64,000 nt of DNA. It comes from Prunus persica. Lineage: Eukaryota; Streptophyta; Magnoliopsida; Rosales; Rosaceae. The stretch covers positions 33,459,251 through 33,523,250 of the forward strand of contig NC_034009.1 in assembly GCF_000346465.2 (NCBI RefSeq). Reading direction: 5' to 3'. Positions within the stretch are counted from its first letter, which is position 1; each line of letters starts with the position of its first letter. Positions 1 through 11,620 of the stretch are shown here, in pieces. Under the pieces are notes generated by a model. It did no database searches. It was given only the letters and a program-made list of their open reading frames with translations, and was not told the origin of the DNA. Position numbers and translations under genes: made by a program.

Positions 1-36
1 TAACATGACGCTCTCCGTCTAAACAGCAGAGCTATG

Positions 37-43
37 TATAAAA
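37..43 (+). promoter_or_regulatory. Candidate TATA box of the ER HSP90 gene
   Basis: The heptamer TATAAAA lies about 95 bases before the ATG at 138. That spacing suits a transcription start near position 70 and a short 5' leader. The window begins only 137 bases upstream of the start codon, so any ER-stress elements further upstream cannot be seen. Confidence 0.45.
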
Positions 44-137
44 ACTAAAGCTAGGAAACATTGGTAAGCACTGAAACGGATTTTCTCAGTGAGCGAAGTT
101 ACTAGAACAACTTCTTCGAGTGTGTTGGAGTAGTAAG

Positions 138-3100
138 ATGAGGAAGTGGACGATCCCTTCCGCTCTGCTTCTGCTGTGCCTTCTCTCTCTCCTGCCGGAT
201 CAGGGTAAGCTAGGGTTTTCATAATCTATTGTTTCTGTTCATTTCTATAGATCTTGATTAGTCAATGCTGCATTGCTCTAAGTAAATGTTTCTAAATTTT
301 GATGTTCATATTTGGAAGTTGAAATTGATTAGGGTTTTGGGGATCTATGTTTGTTCAGGTCGGAAATTACAGGCCAATGCAGAGGATAGTTCTGAGGAGC
401 TCGTAGATCCACCAAAGGTTGAGGACAAGATCGGGGCTGTTCCCAATGGGCTATCCACCGACTCTGACGTCGCTAAGAGGTGAGAGGTTTACCAATATCT
501 GAGTTTTATGAATTTGAAGCCTCTTTAGCAGTTTCTGAATAGATGTGTATTACTTACTGCCACTGTAGGGAGGCCGAGTCAATCTCAAAGAGATCGCTCC
601 GCAGCAACGCGGAACAGTTTCAGTTCCAGGCAGAGGTGTCTCGGCTCATGGACATTATTATCCACTCTCTCTATAGCAACAAAGACATTTTCCTCAGGGA
701 GCTGATCTCCAATGCTTCTGATGTAAACCTTTGACACTAACTTATCTCGTACAACGTTTTATCATTGACCTGCCATGATTTCGATGCTAACGGAAAACTT
801 TTCTCGATTTCAGGCGCTCGACAAGATTAGATTCCTTGCCCTTACAGACAAGGAGGTTTTGGGTGAAGGCGATGACACTAACCTCGAAATACAGGTTAGT
901 GGATGTTGCTTGCGTTGCTTTGAATTTATGAAGCATAACAAGCGATATATGTTATTGAATCTTGTTGGATTGTCTAAAAAATAACCTGTGCAGATTAAAT
1001 TAGACAAGGAGAAGAGAATCCTCTCCATACGTGACAGGGGTATAGGTATGACAAAGGAGGACTTAATCAAGAACTTGGGAACCATAGCAAAATCTGGAAC
1101 TTCAGGTATATATTGCTTTATATATTGAGTCTGAAAATTTCCGGCGGAATTATGTGTTGGTTATACTGATTTAATTCGTATTTACTTTGCTTGCAGCCTT
1201 TGTGGAGAAGATGCAGACAAGTGGTGATCTCAATCTTATCGGGCAATTTGGAGTTGGGTTCTACTCTGTATACCTCGTTGCAGATAATGTGGAAGTCATC
1301 AGCAAACACAATGATGACAAACAGTAGGTGTTTAAAATACGTGTTACTCTTTCATTGATGTTGTTATGCTAACAGTTTTCTTGGGGTACGCCTTAACTGT
1401 TATAGATGATCATATAAATTTCTTGTGTTTCAGGCATGTTTGGGAGTCAAAGGCTGATGGGTCATTTGTAGTTTCCGAGGATACATATAATGAACCACTG
1501 GGACGTGGTACTGAAATTAGATTGCATCTTAGTGAAGAAGCAGGGGAATATTTGGAAGAGAGCAAACTAAAAGTAAGTGGTTCCCCATTTTATTTCATTT
1601 CAATTTTTACTTACATTGGTTCCCCATTTTCCTGGGTGCTGGTACAAACTATTACTCCCATCTTAATTATGCCTATTATATAACCAATAACGCTCTCATC
1701 TCTGTTACTTGGATGCATTGTTCTTATTTTTGTTTTATGGTGCCATGATAATTTGATGATTGTTTTATTTTTTTTGCAGGAGTTGGTGAAGAAATATTCT
1801 GAATTTATCAACTTCCCCATCCACCTCTGGGCAAGCAAAGAGGTTGATGTGGAGGTTCCTGCCGATGAGGATGAGTCCTCTGATGAGGAAGAATCACGTA
1901 TGCACCCATTATTCAGTTTATTTTCTCAAATATGATTGTAAAAGCTTTTAGTGCTGATAGCAGAAATTAATTATATTTCTAAGCATTAAAATTTCATCTG
2001 GTTCGATGCATATTCTTACATATTCTTGCCTCCCTGCTTTTACCCAATGATTGTGAACAGCTGAAAGCAAATCCTCCGAGGAAGAAACTGAGAAAAGTGA
2101 AGATGAAGATGAAGATTCTGAGAAAAAACCAAAGACAAAGAAAATAAAAGAAACTACTTATGAATGGGAGCTTCTAAATGATGTTAAGGCTATATGGTTG
2201 CGCAATCCAAAGGAAGTAACTGATGAAGAGTACACCAAATTCTATCACTCTCTTTCCAAGGTAATGTTCTTATGGTTGCATGACCTTGTAGAATGTTTTT
2301 GGGAACTAAATCACCTTTCATATTCTGTGTATTCATCAATTGCACATATTTATACTGTTCAACAGGATTTTGGTGATGAGAAGCCTTTATCATGGAGCCA
2401 CTTTACCGCTGAAGGTGACGTAGAATTCAAGGCTGTCCTGTTTGTGCCTCCTAAGGCTCCTCATGATCTATATGAGAGCTACTATAATGCCAATAAATCC
2501 AACTTGAAGTTGTATGTTAGAAGGGTTTTCATATCAGATGAATTTGATGAGCTTTTGCCAAAGTATCTGAATTTTTTGAAGGTAATGCAGGATTTGTTTA
2601 AGTTCTTGCAATTAGGTTTATGAGATTGATTTTTACATGCTTACCAAAACTGGTTTTTACATGCTTACCAAATCTGGTTTTTACATTGATGATCTTATGA
2701 TCAGGGTCTTGTTGATTCTGATACCTTGCCACTCAATGTATCACGAGAAATGCTTCAACAACACAGCAGTTTGAAGACAATTAAGAAGAAGCTCATCCGG
2801 AAAGCCCTTGATATGATCCGTAAACTTGCTGAGGAAGATCCTGATGAGTCCAATGACAAAGACAAGAAAGGTATGGTGCACATAAAATTGCTTCTTGTTA
2901 ATATTTGCAAGCAGTTTCTTTGTACAATTCTGGGAGTTTTCAATCAGAGCGTACGATTTGTTATGTGGTGCATTGATGTCATGTTTACTGCATCCCAGTT
3001 GAACTTGCATTAATACCAACCCTTGAAAACCAACAACTTGAGCTTCATGTTTTGCTGTTTTTTTTGTAAAAGTTACTGATGCTAACAGGGGGGAGAGTTA

Positions 3101-4804
3101 CTAAGTTTGCATTAATTGTTCACTTATGCATTGTGTTGAATTTTGATGCGAAAACAGAGCTTGAGAAATCCAGTGATGATGATGAGAAGAGAGGCCAATA
3201 TACTAGATTCTGGAATGAATTTGGCAAGTCCATTAAGCTTGGTATCATTGAAGATGCGGCTAACAGGAATCGTTTGGCAAAACTCCTAAGATTTGAGAGG
3301 TAAACATATTTTATGGTACTATTTATGTTTAGTTTTATTGGCAGCACTAAATGTCCTTATAGTTGCCTTCATGGGGTTGAATGACCAACTATGAACTCTC
3401 TGGCAGCACCAAGTCAGATGGAAAATTGACTTCACTAGATCAGTACATTTCAAGGATGAAATCTGGGCAGAAGGACATATTTTACATTACTGGAGCCAGC
3501 AAAGAACAGTTGGAAAAATCCCCGTTCATTGAGCGGCTTAAGAAGAAAAATTATGAGGTACATAAAAAAGATATTCAATCTTTGCACTTGTTTAAATAGG
3601 TGATATTTGTTACTTTCCCACTTGTTTGAGTCACGAGGAAGGGATTTTTTTTGGGTCTCTCTGTTTACCTTCAATATCTATTGTTGCAGGTTATTTTCTT
3701 CACAGATCCAGTTGATGAATATCTGATGCAATACTTGATGGACTATGAAGACAAGAAATTCCAGAACGTGTCAAAGGAGGGTTTGAAACTTGGTAAAGAC
3801 TCAAAAGACAAGGAAGTCAAGGAATCATACAAGGAACTCACTAAATGGTGGAAGAGTGCTCTTGCCAGTGACAATGTGGATGATGTGAAGCTGTCCAACC
3901 GTTTGGCTGACACGCCTTGTGTGGTTGTGACATCAAAGTATGGTTGGAGTGCAAACATGGAGAGGATCATGCAGTCTCAGACTTTATCAGATGCTAGCAA
4001 ACAAGCATACATGCGTGGCAAGAGGATCCTTGAGATTAACCCAAGGCACCCAATCATCAAGGAGCTCCGGGAGAGAGTAGTAAAGAATGCCGAGGTATGT
4101 TCGAGACTTATTCCCCTTCACTTGCATATTCAGAAATTTGAATGGAGGAAACATATATGAAGAAGATATATGTGCATTCATGATCGTGTTAGCTTTTAAA
4201 TGGTCTCCAACATTTATAAATGACTGGTGGCTCTTCCTTGCAAAATATTTTCAAGAAATCTTGACCTTTGTAACCTGGATTTCTCTCATTGGTTCAAATT
4301 GTTTCATTTCTGATTGAGTCGCATTTGGGGATCTGATCTTTGTCTTTGTTATGAAATCAAAATGGTTCGTCATTTAGGTGGTTTACATGAATAAATAGGC
4401 ACATTGCTATCACAGGTCTGTTAAGCAATTGAAAGGAGCCAAGGCCTACCCCTACTCTTATGGTTGGGTTTAAAAGCATGTCTTAGAAAAAAACCATTTG
4501 TTGAATTGTTAGTGAATCCGGTTTATCTTATTCAATATTTTTGCTTGCTCTTCAGGATGAGAGCGTAAAGCAGACAGCACAGCTTATTTACCAGACTGCA
4601 CTCATGGAGAGCGGTTTCAATCTTCCAGACCCCAAGGATTTTGCCTCCCGCATTTACAGTTCAGTGAAGTCTAGCCTAAACATAAACCCTGATGTTGCAG
4701 TTGAGGAGGAAGAAGATGTTGAAGAGGTTGAGACAGAAACTGCTACAAATGAAGCGACAGCTACCCCTGAGGCTGATGCAGATACACTGAAGGATGAGTT
4801 GTAG
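138..4804 (+). CDS. HSP90-7: ER-resident HSP90 chaperone (GRP94/endoplasmin, SHEPHERD type)
   Basis: This gene encodes an ATP-dependent HSP90 of the ER lumen. In plants this class folds secreted and membrane proteins, including CLAVATA-type receptors (family knowledge). I read 15 exons: 138-204, 359-479, 569-722, 814-894, 994-1105, 1197-1323, 1434-1572, 1780-1897, 2061-2260, 2366-2581, 2705-2870, 3158-3299, 3407-3557, 3690-4094 and 4556-4804. Frame is kept throughout, giving 815 aa, close to the family length of about 820. Residues 1-22 form a leucine-rich signal peptide. The HSP90 signature [10 protein letters not shown] lies near residue 98, DRGIGM near 157 and GQFGVGFYS near 193, all parts of the ATP-binding domain. 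A Glu/Asp/Lys-rich charged linker follows (exons 8-9). The protein ends in KDEL, the ER-retrieval signal. The donor of exon 6 must be GTAGGT at 1324; the next GT would leave an in-frame stop. Confidence 0.97.
2630..2691. repeat. 24-bp tandem repeat inside an HSP90 intron
   Basis: Two nearly identical 24-base units (2630-2653 and 2654-2677, one mismatch) begin TTTTTACATGCTTACC. A truncated third unit starts at 2678. The repeat sits just before the acceptor of exon 11 at 2705 and does not touch coding sequence. Confidence 0.85.
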
Positions 4805-5833
4805 GTTGCCTATAGCCGATAGGGTGGGGTGATACTTTAAGGTCCAATGGGCTTTGGCCTTTCACGGTTCAGTTTCTGGAGAAACGGGAAATCGCTGCTT
4901 TGCACTTTTTGATTTAATTTGGTTAAGTTAAAGACATTAGGTAATAGATTTACTGTAATCGTATAAACCAGAATTTTGTCTCCAGCATCTAGTTAATGAG
5001 TTTCAGAGAGACTATGCCATGTACTTTCTTTGCAAATACAATGTTGTTCAATTAATCAATTGTCTCTGTCTATTTCTTTTCCTCACCTTGTTGAGTAATT
5101 GCAGCGTTATATACAAGCAGGCCGCAGGCGCACGCTCTCTAATGTCTAGTGTGATATATCTTTGAGTTTTATTTATAATGCAGATTTTAGACAAGTTTAT
5201 CTTGGCTGGTATAGGACCGAAGAGAAAACTCCATCTTGGTTTAGGGTTTTTAAGGAACTGGCTCTGGGCCACAAACAATTCTTCCGATCTAAGTTTAGCA
5301 GGGAACTGGTTAGATTTTCAAAAGTACCAAATGAAATGATGGACCATAATTACACTCATTGCGATTCGCAGGGTCAAAAACTTCAAAGAGACGAGAACTA
5401 GCAAAGCTTGTAGTTCCAGCGAAGTTTTTTCTGTTTAGCAGCTGGTGCCCAACATTTCACCAACCAAATTACCTAGATGGATTCAAAGATAAGCAAACAC
5501 TTTGTTTTTAACTGACATTGCAATCAAGTTCTTTGTTTTTTACTGACATTGCAATCAAGTTGACGAATGAATTGGAATAATGGCAATGCCTCAATCTCAA
5601 AATGCTCTTTCTTATATACTTCATTCGTACACTAACTTACCACTTGCTATCGTTCAAAAACTAGCCGAGGGAAGAAAAAATATTAACAAAAACTGTATCT
5701 TTATATACTACTCTATGCTAAAACTATATCTAATCTATATCGTCGTCTCTCTCTATACTATACAACCTCTTGACTTCCTCATTAGCCTCCGAGGCCCGCA
5801 CGTGCGTGTATATATATTACATAGGATATGAGA
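4805..5833. other. Intergenic: HSP90 3' end and convergent thaumatin-like gene 3' end
   Basis: The first 200-300 bases are likely the 3'UTR of the HSP90 gene, and the last part that of the minus-strand thaumatin-like gene. Between them lies a 31-bp direct duplication (listed separately) and otherwise plain AT-rich DNA. The short reading frames here show no family resemblance. Confidence 0.6.
5500..5561. repeat. 31-bp direct tandem duplication
   Basis: Units 5500-5530 and 5531-5561 match except for one base. Both contain ACTGACATTGCAATCAAGTT. This is a simple recent duplication in the spacer between two convergent genes. Confidence 0.9.
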
Positions 5834-7288
5834 CTAAGAATGAAGCAACGATAGAGAAAGAAAGAGAAATAAAGTGGCAACCAATGAAGTGTAAAGAGCA
5901 GAAGAAGAAAGGGTCTTCGTTGAGTCTCCAGTGAAAAAGTTCGGAAACCATGGAGGAGGACTGTTACTGTTTCCCACCACCGCAGGGACCTCCCCTGTCG
6001 TCCCACTCCCACCTCCAGACCCGTTATTTGTTGTGGTTGTTGTCTGCCCCGACCCATTACTTGTTGTTGTAGACGTACTTGCAGATTTTTGACTGTATGC
6101 ACCACATATAAATCAAATTATAAGTAGAGAAAATGTAAATGAGACCCACCCAACCCAACCCAACCCAAGTAGCTGATTTCTTTAATAATTATTTATGGCT
6201 GTTTCTCTAACATTGAAGAACAATCAAAAGCAATCAATAGTAATCTGGTTTCCTAGTAATGAGTCGCTGCTGGCTTGTGGCTCACAAAAGATTAGTATAA
6301 TTAGTACATGAAAAAAGTTGCAGGAAAAGCAAAACGGGAATATTGGGAAAGAAGATAACACTAATTATGAATAAAATATAAATTACCTTGTTGTGGAAGG
6401 GCAGAATGTTATGGTGTAATCAGCTCCAGTACAAGTAAATGTACTGCTGGCATCGTCATACGCGTAGCTATACGATCTAGGACACGCGGCTTTAAACATC
6501 TCCGAATAAACCGACGGCTTACAAGTGTCGGGGGTACCAAACGCGCCGTTGCAACAATACTCCGGGCTCCCAAAAGCCTCACACGCACTCTTACACGCCG
6601 CGCCGTCCCCGACCCGTAACTCAGCCGGGCACCGCTGGTTCAAGTCCGTTGCGCACCCAGTCGACAAACAACTACCCGACCCGCCGCTCGGCTCCACCAT
6701 CATGGGTAAGTTGTAGCCGTCCACTAAGCTGACGTCGTAGAAATCCTGGTTGTCGGAGCCGCCGATCGTGAACTCGGCGAGAGTGGCTGGTGGGTTAGCG
6801 CCGGCGCCATTGCACTCGACTTGGTTGGAGCCGCAGTCTCCGGTGGTGCAGGTGCCCTGACCGGTGGTGGGGTCGAAGTTACAACCGGTTCGAGCCCAGA
6901 ATCGGCCTGACCAGTTGGGTGGGGATTGAAATGAACGGGAGGCGCCGTGTTGGAGTTGGAGGCCGGTGCTGTCTAATCTGCTACTGCCGGCATTGGATAG
7001 AATTCCGGGCCATACAGTGTAGTCGCACTTGTTTATGATTGTAAATGTAGCTCCCGCTATGCCTGTAACATTACATATATATATCAAAAAAGAAATGTTA
7101 TGTTTAATTTTAAACATAAAAATTTTAAACATAAATAATGTGATAATAATATAAATTTGAAACATCTTGAGGAAATTAATATCGAAAATGAGTGCTATGC
7201 ATACACACGTACCTTTGCAAATTGTAAACAAAATGAGGGTGATGTACAAAGAAGAAAAATGGAAGATGGCCATCAGATTCAGATCCAT
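5834..7288 (-). CDS. Thaumatin-like protein with C-terminal GPI-anchor-type tail (TLP 1)
   Basis: This is a secreted thaumatin/PR5-family protein; the family binds or hydrolyses beta-glucans and includes antifungal members. Three exons on the minus strand: 7213-7288, 6387-7062 and 5834-6092 (1011 nt, 336 aa). Exon 1 encodes a signal peptide starting MDLNLMAIF, with a phase-1 intron in the usual family position. The thaumatin domain (about residues 30-250) has 16 cysteines, the signature core CTTGDC and the acidic-cleft segment FYDVSLVDGYNLP. A phase-2 intron follows FCPSTT. Exon 3 adds a Ser/Thr/Gly-rich linker, then a hydrophobic tail of about 20 residues ending LLHS. That is the form of a GPI-attachment signal, so the protein is probably anchored at the outer plasma membrane. 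Stopping at the TAA just after exon 2 would lose this tail, but the TAA overlaps a good splice donor (AG/GTAATT). Confidence 0.93.
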
Positions 7289-7384
7289 TTTGGAGAATAT
7301 TTGATTATGTACTGAAAGAATGCTTGTCTTGACTAGCCTAGATATCCAGAGAGAGGATTTATAAACTCGAATAAGAAGATTAAT

Positions 7385-7389
<5 letters not shown>

Positions 7390-7434
<45 letters not shown>
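7390..7434. repeat. (GA)n microsatellite in the TLP 1 leader region
   Basis: This is an uninterrupted run of about 22 GA units. It lies about 100 bases upstream of the TLP 1 start codon, where it reads as a CT tract in the likely 5'UTR or core promoter. CT tracts in this position are common in plant promoters. Confidence 0.9.
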
Positions 7435-7439
<5 letters not shown>

Positions 7440-8742
7440 TGGAAATGAAAGCAGAATAGAAAACAGATTTTGAGGGTGAAGGAAGAAATCTGTGACTTGT
7501 ATGTAATGCTTAATTGTGTAAGTAGGATCCTGTGGGATTCATTTGGTGTGTTTTGTGGTTTGCACGTCACTATTTATATAAGGTGGAATGGAACACTTTG
7601 TATAATTACAAAAATATATAGGAGCCCCGTAACTTCCAGCGTAGGTTGTTTTTTTTGGTCTGAAACTTCCAGCGTAGGTCAAACACTCAATCCAAGGGAA
7701 AGCTGCTGCAAAAATAAATGGGAAAATACTTATCTCTTTCTTTGGAAGTAAGAATTCTTATTCTCTTGCCTATCAAAATTTGAGATATGTGTGGAGATTT
7801 TTCTTTTTTTGTTTTTTATGAATTATTTTCGCATATGTATCACGATCTCCTTGAATAATGTCCAAATAAATGTATATTAATTTTTCTTATAGTATATTGT
7901 GTATCGTACGTCATTTTTGTATAATCTCATAGTTTTCTACGCATGGGCATGGGCTGCAACAGATGTAAAAAATAGAGAGATCATTTGGTTGATATGTACT
8001 GCCAAGATCTAGTTCAATGGCAAATCAAGCTTGAATTTATTTGAGTGTACTCGACCCTATCCCTACCTATAGTACAAATAATCCATCCAAACACCACTAT
8101 GGGGACATGCTAAAGATATGTACCTTTATTATTATTTTCACCAATATCCTTGTTCCTTATCTTTCTAATCATCTGTTTCTCTTTATTTATTTATTTATTT
8201 TTATTAAAGGGGAGGTTCGTTTAATTCTAATCACCTGTATCAAGTAGATTATATAAATAATTCGGTATACGTTCAATTCTAATGATAGAATTTGGGTACA
8301 ATCTACACATATATTGTTAGTAATTCAAGTCCTTTGACTTCAATGCCGTGTAGGATTACATTCATTTTCTAATTTTATGATGTAATTATATATATTTTTT
8401 CTTTTTAAATTTATTTTCATGTTCCAATTATGCCCTTATGATTTAAATCGACTGATTCATATCATAATAATTAGCTAATTAATACAACTATTGATTCTGA
8501 TTGCAATTCATAAACGGGTAAGAAATTAATTTTAGGCCAATAATTACTATATTTGACCTTTTAGTTAATTATGATTTGAATTTATAAAATATTTTCTTGT
8601 CTATCCATTTTAATTTTGAAAATTCCATAAACATGCGCTGATACAAAATAAAATAAAATAAAATAAAAAATTCCTATAATCTTTCTTCTTCATCTTGTTC
8701 ATCTTCTTCTTTCTTCTTCCTTGTTTTTCTTCTTACAATCCG

Positions 8743-8938
8743 ATGGAGAGGAGGTATAATTATCTATGGACTAGGAATATACATGAATGTTAATTAGGTA
8801 TGGATAGGTAAATTACCTATGGAGAAGGTATACATATGAATGCTATTTGTCTATGGAGGAGGTATACATATGAATGTTAATTATTTATGGAGGAGATATA
8901 TATGATATGAAGTTACCTATGAAGGAGGTATACACAAA
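8743..8938. repeat. Degenerate minisatellite, about 35-bp unit
   Basis: Four to five imperfect copies of a unit containing CTATGGAGGAGGTATACATA are visible (for example at 8816, 8851, 8886 and 8915). Copies differ by small indels and substitutions, so the array is fairly old. It is not coding. Confidence 0.75.
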
Positions 8939-10424
8939 CTTGCAAAGTAGGTAAATCAAACCACCCAAAGACATATATACCTCACCATAAGGTATTCACT
9001 GGTTGAAAGCTTTTGATAAATTGAGATTAATTGTAGAAATGTGATATTAATTTATTAATTGTAGTAATTAATAAAATTCAGATGATTGATTATACAATGA
9101 CAATATGTGTAAATGTTTTAAAAACAGTGACCAACACTTTGCATACTTGGATGTCCTATTGAGTCACTGGATCCAATTCTACGTCAAAAGAGAGGTGAAC
9201 TGCATTCATAGTGCAAACTCAAAATTGAACTTATATCGAAAGAACCCAAAAATAAATATAAATGTTGGGTTACACTTAATTCTTTGAACTGACCTATTCT
9301 CCTTTATTCGAGCATCTATAATTTGATTTGGTATACGTATCATGTATCAAGTATCAACAAGCTCCACTTAACAAACGTGTTCCGACCATTAATTGTATAT
9401 GTTGAAGGAATCTTGCTTTTGGGTTCCTTCCCATATTCAATGATTCAATAATGTCAATGAGCATCCTCAAAATTTCTGTAGGGTTGACAACTTTACTTTA
9501 CTAGGTGGAATTAGATTCTCATAATCTCATATGCATATATATCTAACATTCTTTTAAGTATTCATTTCACCGAAATTAGGTGAAATAGTGAACCGAATCA
9601 CGACAAATAATTCCTCAAAAGTTGAAAGTTTTCAAAACTATTGACATACTCTCAAATAGATAGTAGTTATATATATATATATTTTTCATTGTGCCATGCA
9701 CATTCTGAATCAATTTCATTATTACAAAATCCAGCTATTAATAAATAATGTTGAAATTATGGTAGTGTATGCAAATGTAGCCAAAGAAAAAGGAAGTTTC
9801 TTTGCTAAAGGGTTAGTGGAATTGAGAAATAGTCCTGAATCGTCCGTGATTGGATTATTTTTTATACTCCATGACCATGAGTGAGTGAGATCGCATTGGA
9901 AAAGGAACTCTTTGCACAAGGATGGGAAACCTAGCACGTGGGACGGTGAGAGCATAGCTGTTTGTGTTTACCAGCTTGCCACGTGTACTGTTTGTTGATG
10001 TTTTTTGTTCATAAATTTACTCCAACCGCCCAAAACAATTTTAAAAACAAAATAGACATGTTTATTTCTGTGTGATTCTTTTTCGTTAAATGAAACTATG
10101 TTGCGTGTGTCAGCATGAACAAAATTGTTAACTTAAGCTTATGGGTGATTTTTTTGGGTTTAGGATCTGGTAAAGCAAAAGCTTGGAGTAACCGACATTG
10201 CTGATACAACTCCACGTCACAGCATACATGGTGGCGTGGAATGCACTTCCGTTGTGGGACTCTGTTGTCTTTTAACCCTTTGTTTACCATTCTCTATTTG
10301 GCTGGAAAATGTGACAGTTGGAACTTGGATTGGAAACCGCGTCTTTCTTAATGATTTTCGAATACGAATTATTTATTTATTTATTTGGTTAGTATATAAA
10401 GATAAAAATCACAAGGTTAGCGTA

Positions 10425-10508
10425 GTCAGGATGGCCGAGTGGTCTAAGGCGCCAGACTCAAGTTCTGGTCTTCGAGAGAGGGCGTGGGTTCAAATCCCAC
10501 TTCTGACA
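10425..10508 (+). tRNA. trnL-CAA: tRNA-Leu (anticodon CAA)
   Basis: This is a complete 84-nt class II tRNA with a long variable arm. The acceptor stem GTCAGGA pairs with TTCTGAC (one G-U pair), followed by discriminator A at 10508. The A box is TGGCCGAGTGG and the B box GGTTCAAATCC. The anticodon stem CCAGA/TCTGG encloses loop CTCAAGT with anticodon CAA. No intron is present. CCA is not encoded, as expected for a nuclear gene. Confidence 0.97.
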
Positions 10509-10510
10509 TA

Positions 10511-10516
10511 TTTTTT
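10511..10516 (+). terminator. Pol III terminator of tRNA-Leu
   Basis: A run of six T starts three bases after the tRNA 3' end, the standard RNA polymerase III stop signal. Confidence 0.85.
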
Positions 10517-11026
10517 GACAATTTTTATATTTGATTAAGTTTTTACTTCATTAAATTAGTGCCCTCAAAAGAGTTTAAAAAAGAATAAGGTTCATTGAAA
10601 TTTGAGCACACCCAAAGCCAAATGTAAGTTACCATCAATGACAAGAAAGCTTATAAATTTGGTAAATTAATATTGGGTGTCCAGAATGTCAACAAAGCAT
10701 ATGTGTACAGTGTTCTCTTCTGCGGCAAAGTGTAATGGCTACATGATACATGGCATGCATGTGGAAAAAGTGTACCACTTTTCGGGCAATGACGTGCATG
10801 TTGTTGCCTAGCTTTGCTTTGCTTGTGTGTATTGATGATGACTGTGATTTGTAGAATATCTGCAGTATCCACCTCAAAAGACCATACTTAGAATAACACA
10901 CAACCACCAAACCTAAATTGAATCATGATAGATCAGCTAGCTTAATTAGCTGCAGAGAATGGCATTAATATGATCTCCCTTCTTTTTAACTTCAACATAT
11001 ATATATATATATATATAGAGATTCAT

Positions 11027-11393
11027 TTAAAGAATTCTTCAAATAAACTTCTTTGAGGGACACCCTTGTAGGACTCACTTCGTATTGTATTTTACTAATC
11101 CAAACCGTCTATTTTGTAGATATTTATTAAAAAATTATCTCTACAAAAAATCACTTGAATCCAATATTATTTGACCACTCAATTGAATTATTGAAAGTTT
11201 AGTATTTTCTTGAAGCACCGTTTTCATTGATTTTATTGGATGTCAAAACAATTTTCGATTTTTCTAATTTTTTGCAAGGATGATCTATGCATGTAGACTT
11301 AAAAAATAGATAGTTTGGATCGTTGAAAAAAAAAATTCATAAGGAACCTTAAAGGGTGTCCCTCAAGTAAAATTATTTGAAGAATTCCTCAAT
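11027..11393. mobile_element. MITE with long inverted repeats
   Basis: The left arm (about 11027-11075) and right arm (about 11350-11393) are inverted copies sharing GAATTCTTCAAATAA and TGAGGGACACCCTT. Weaker inverted similarity continues inward: AATCCAAACCGTCTATTTT on the left has a counterpart around 11300-11325. The element is about 365 bp, non-coding and able to fold as a hairpin. I could not fix a target-site duplication, so the superfamily is left open. Confidence 0.75.
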
Positions 11394-11578
11394 AAAAAGA
11401 CATTATGACAGAATGCTGATTAATCATCCTATTACTCATAATCACAATAGTTGAGGATAAAGTAAAAGAGTTTAAGTTGCTTAAAGTATGTTGTCTAAGA
11501 GTAAGGGTAAGATATTAATTTGTGGCTGATAATAATCCAATCCCCAGCACACCAAAACTAGTGGTTCTGTTATGACCC

Positions 11579-11620
11579 AAAAAAACAAAAACAAAAACAA
11601 AAACAAAAACAAAAACAAAA
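11579..11620. repeat. (AAAAAC)n microsatellite
   Basis: About seven copies of the hexamer AAAAAC lie in tandem in non-coding spacer DNA. Confidence 0.9.

Larger units (their letters stand above)
7289..10424. other. Intergenic spacer with TLP 1 leader/promoter and simple repeats
   Basis: The bases just above 7288 are the 5' leader and promoter of the thaumatin-like gene, including a (GA)n run at 7390-7434 that reads (CT)n on the gene strand. An AAAAT run lies at about 8646-8668 and a degenerate minisatellite at 8743-8938. No open frame here resembles a protein family, and no delimited transposon was found. Confidence 0.55.

Noticed and set aside
5782..6105. 107-codon minus-strand frame overlapping TLP 1 exon 3
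   Set aside because: It reads the real third exon in the wrong frame; the splice from exon 2 sets a different frame that yields the GPI-type tail.
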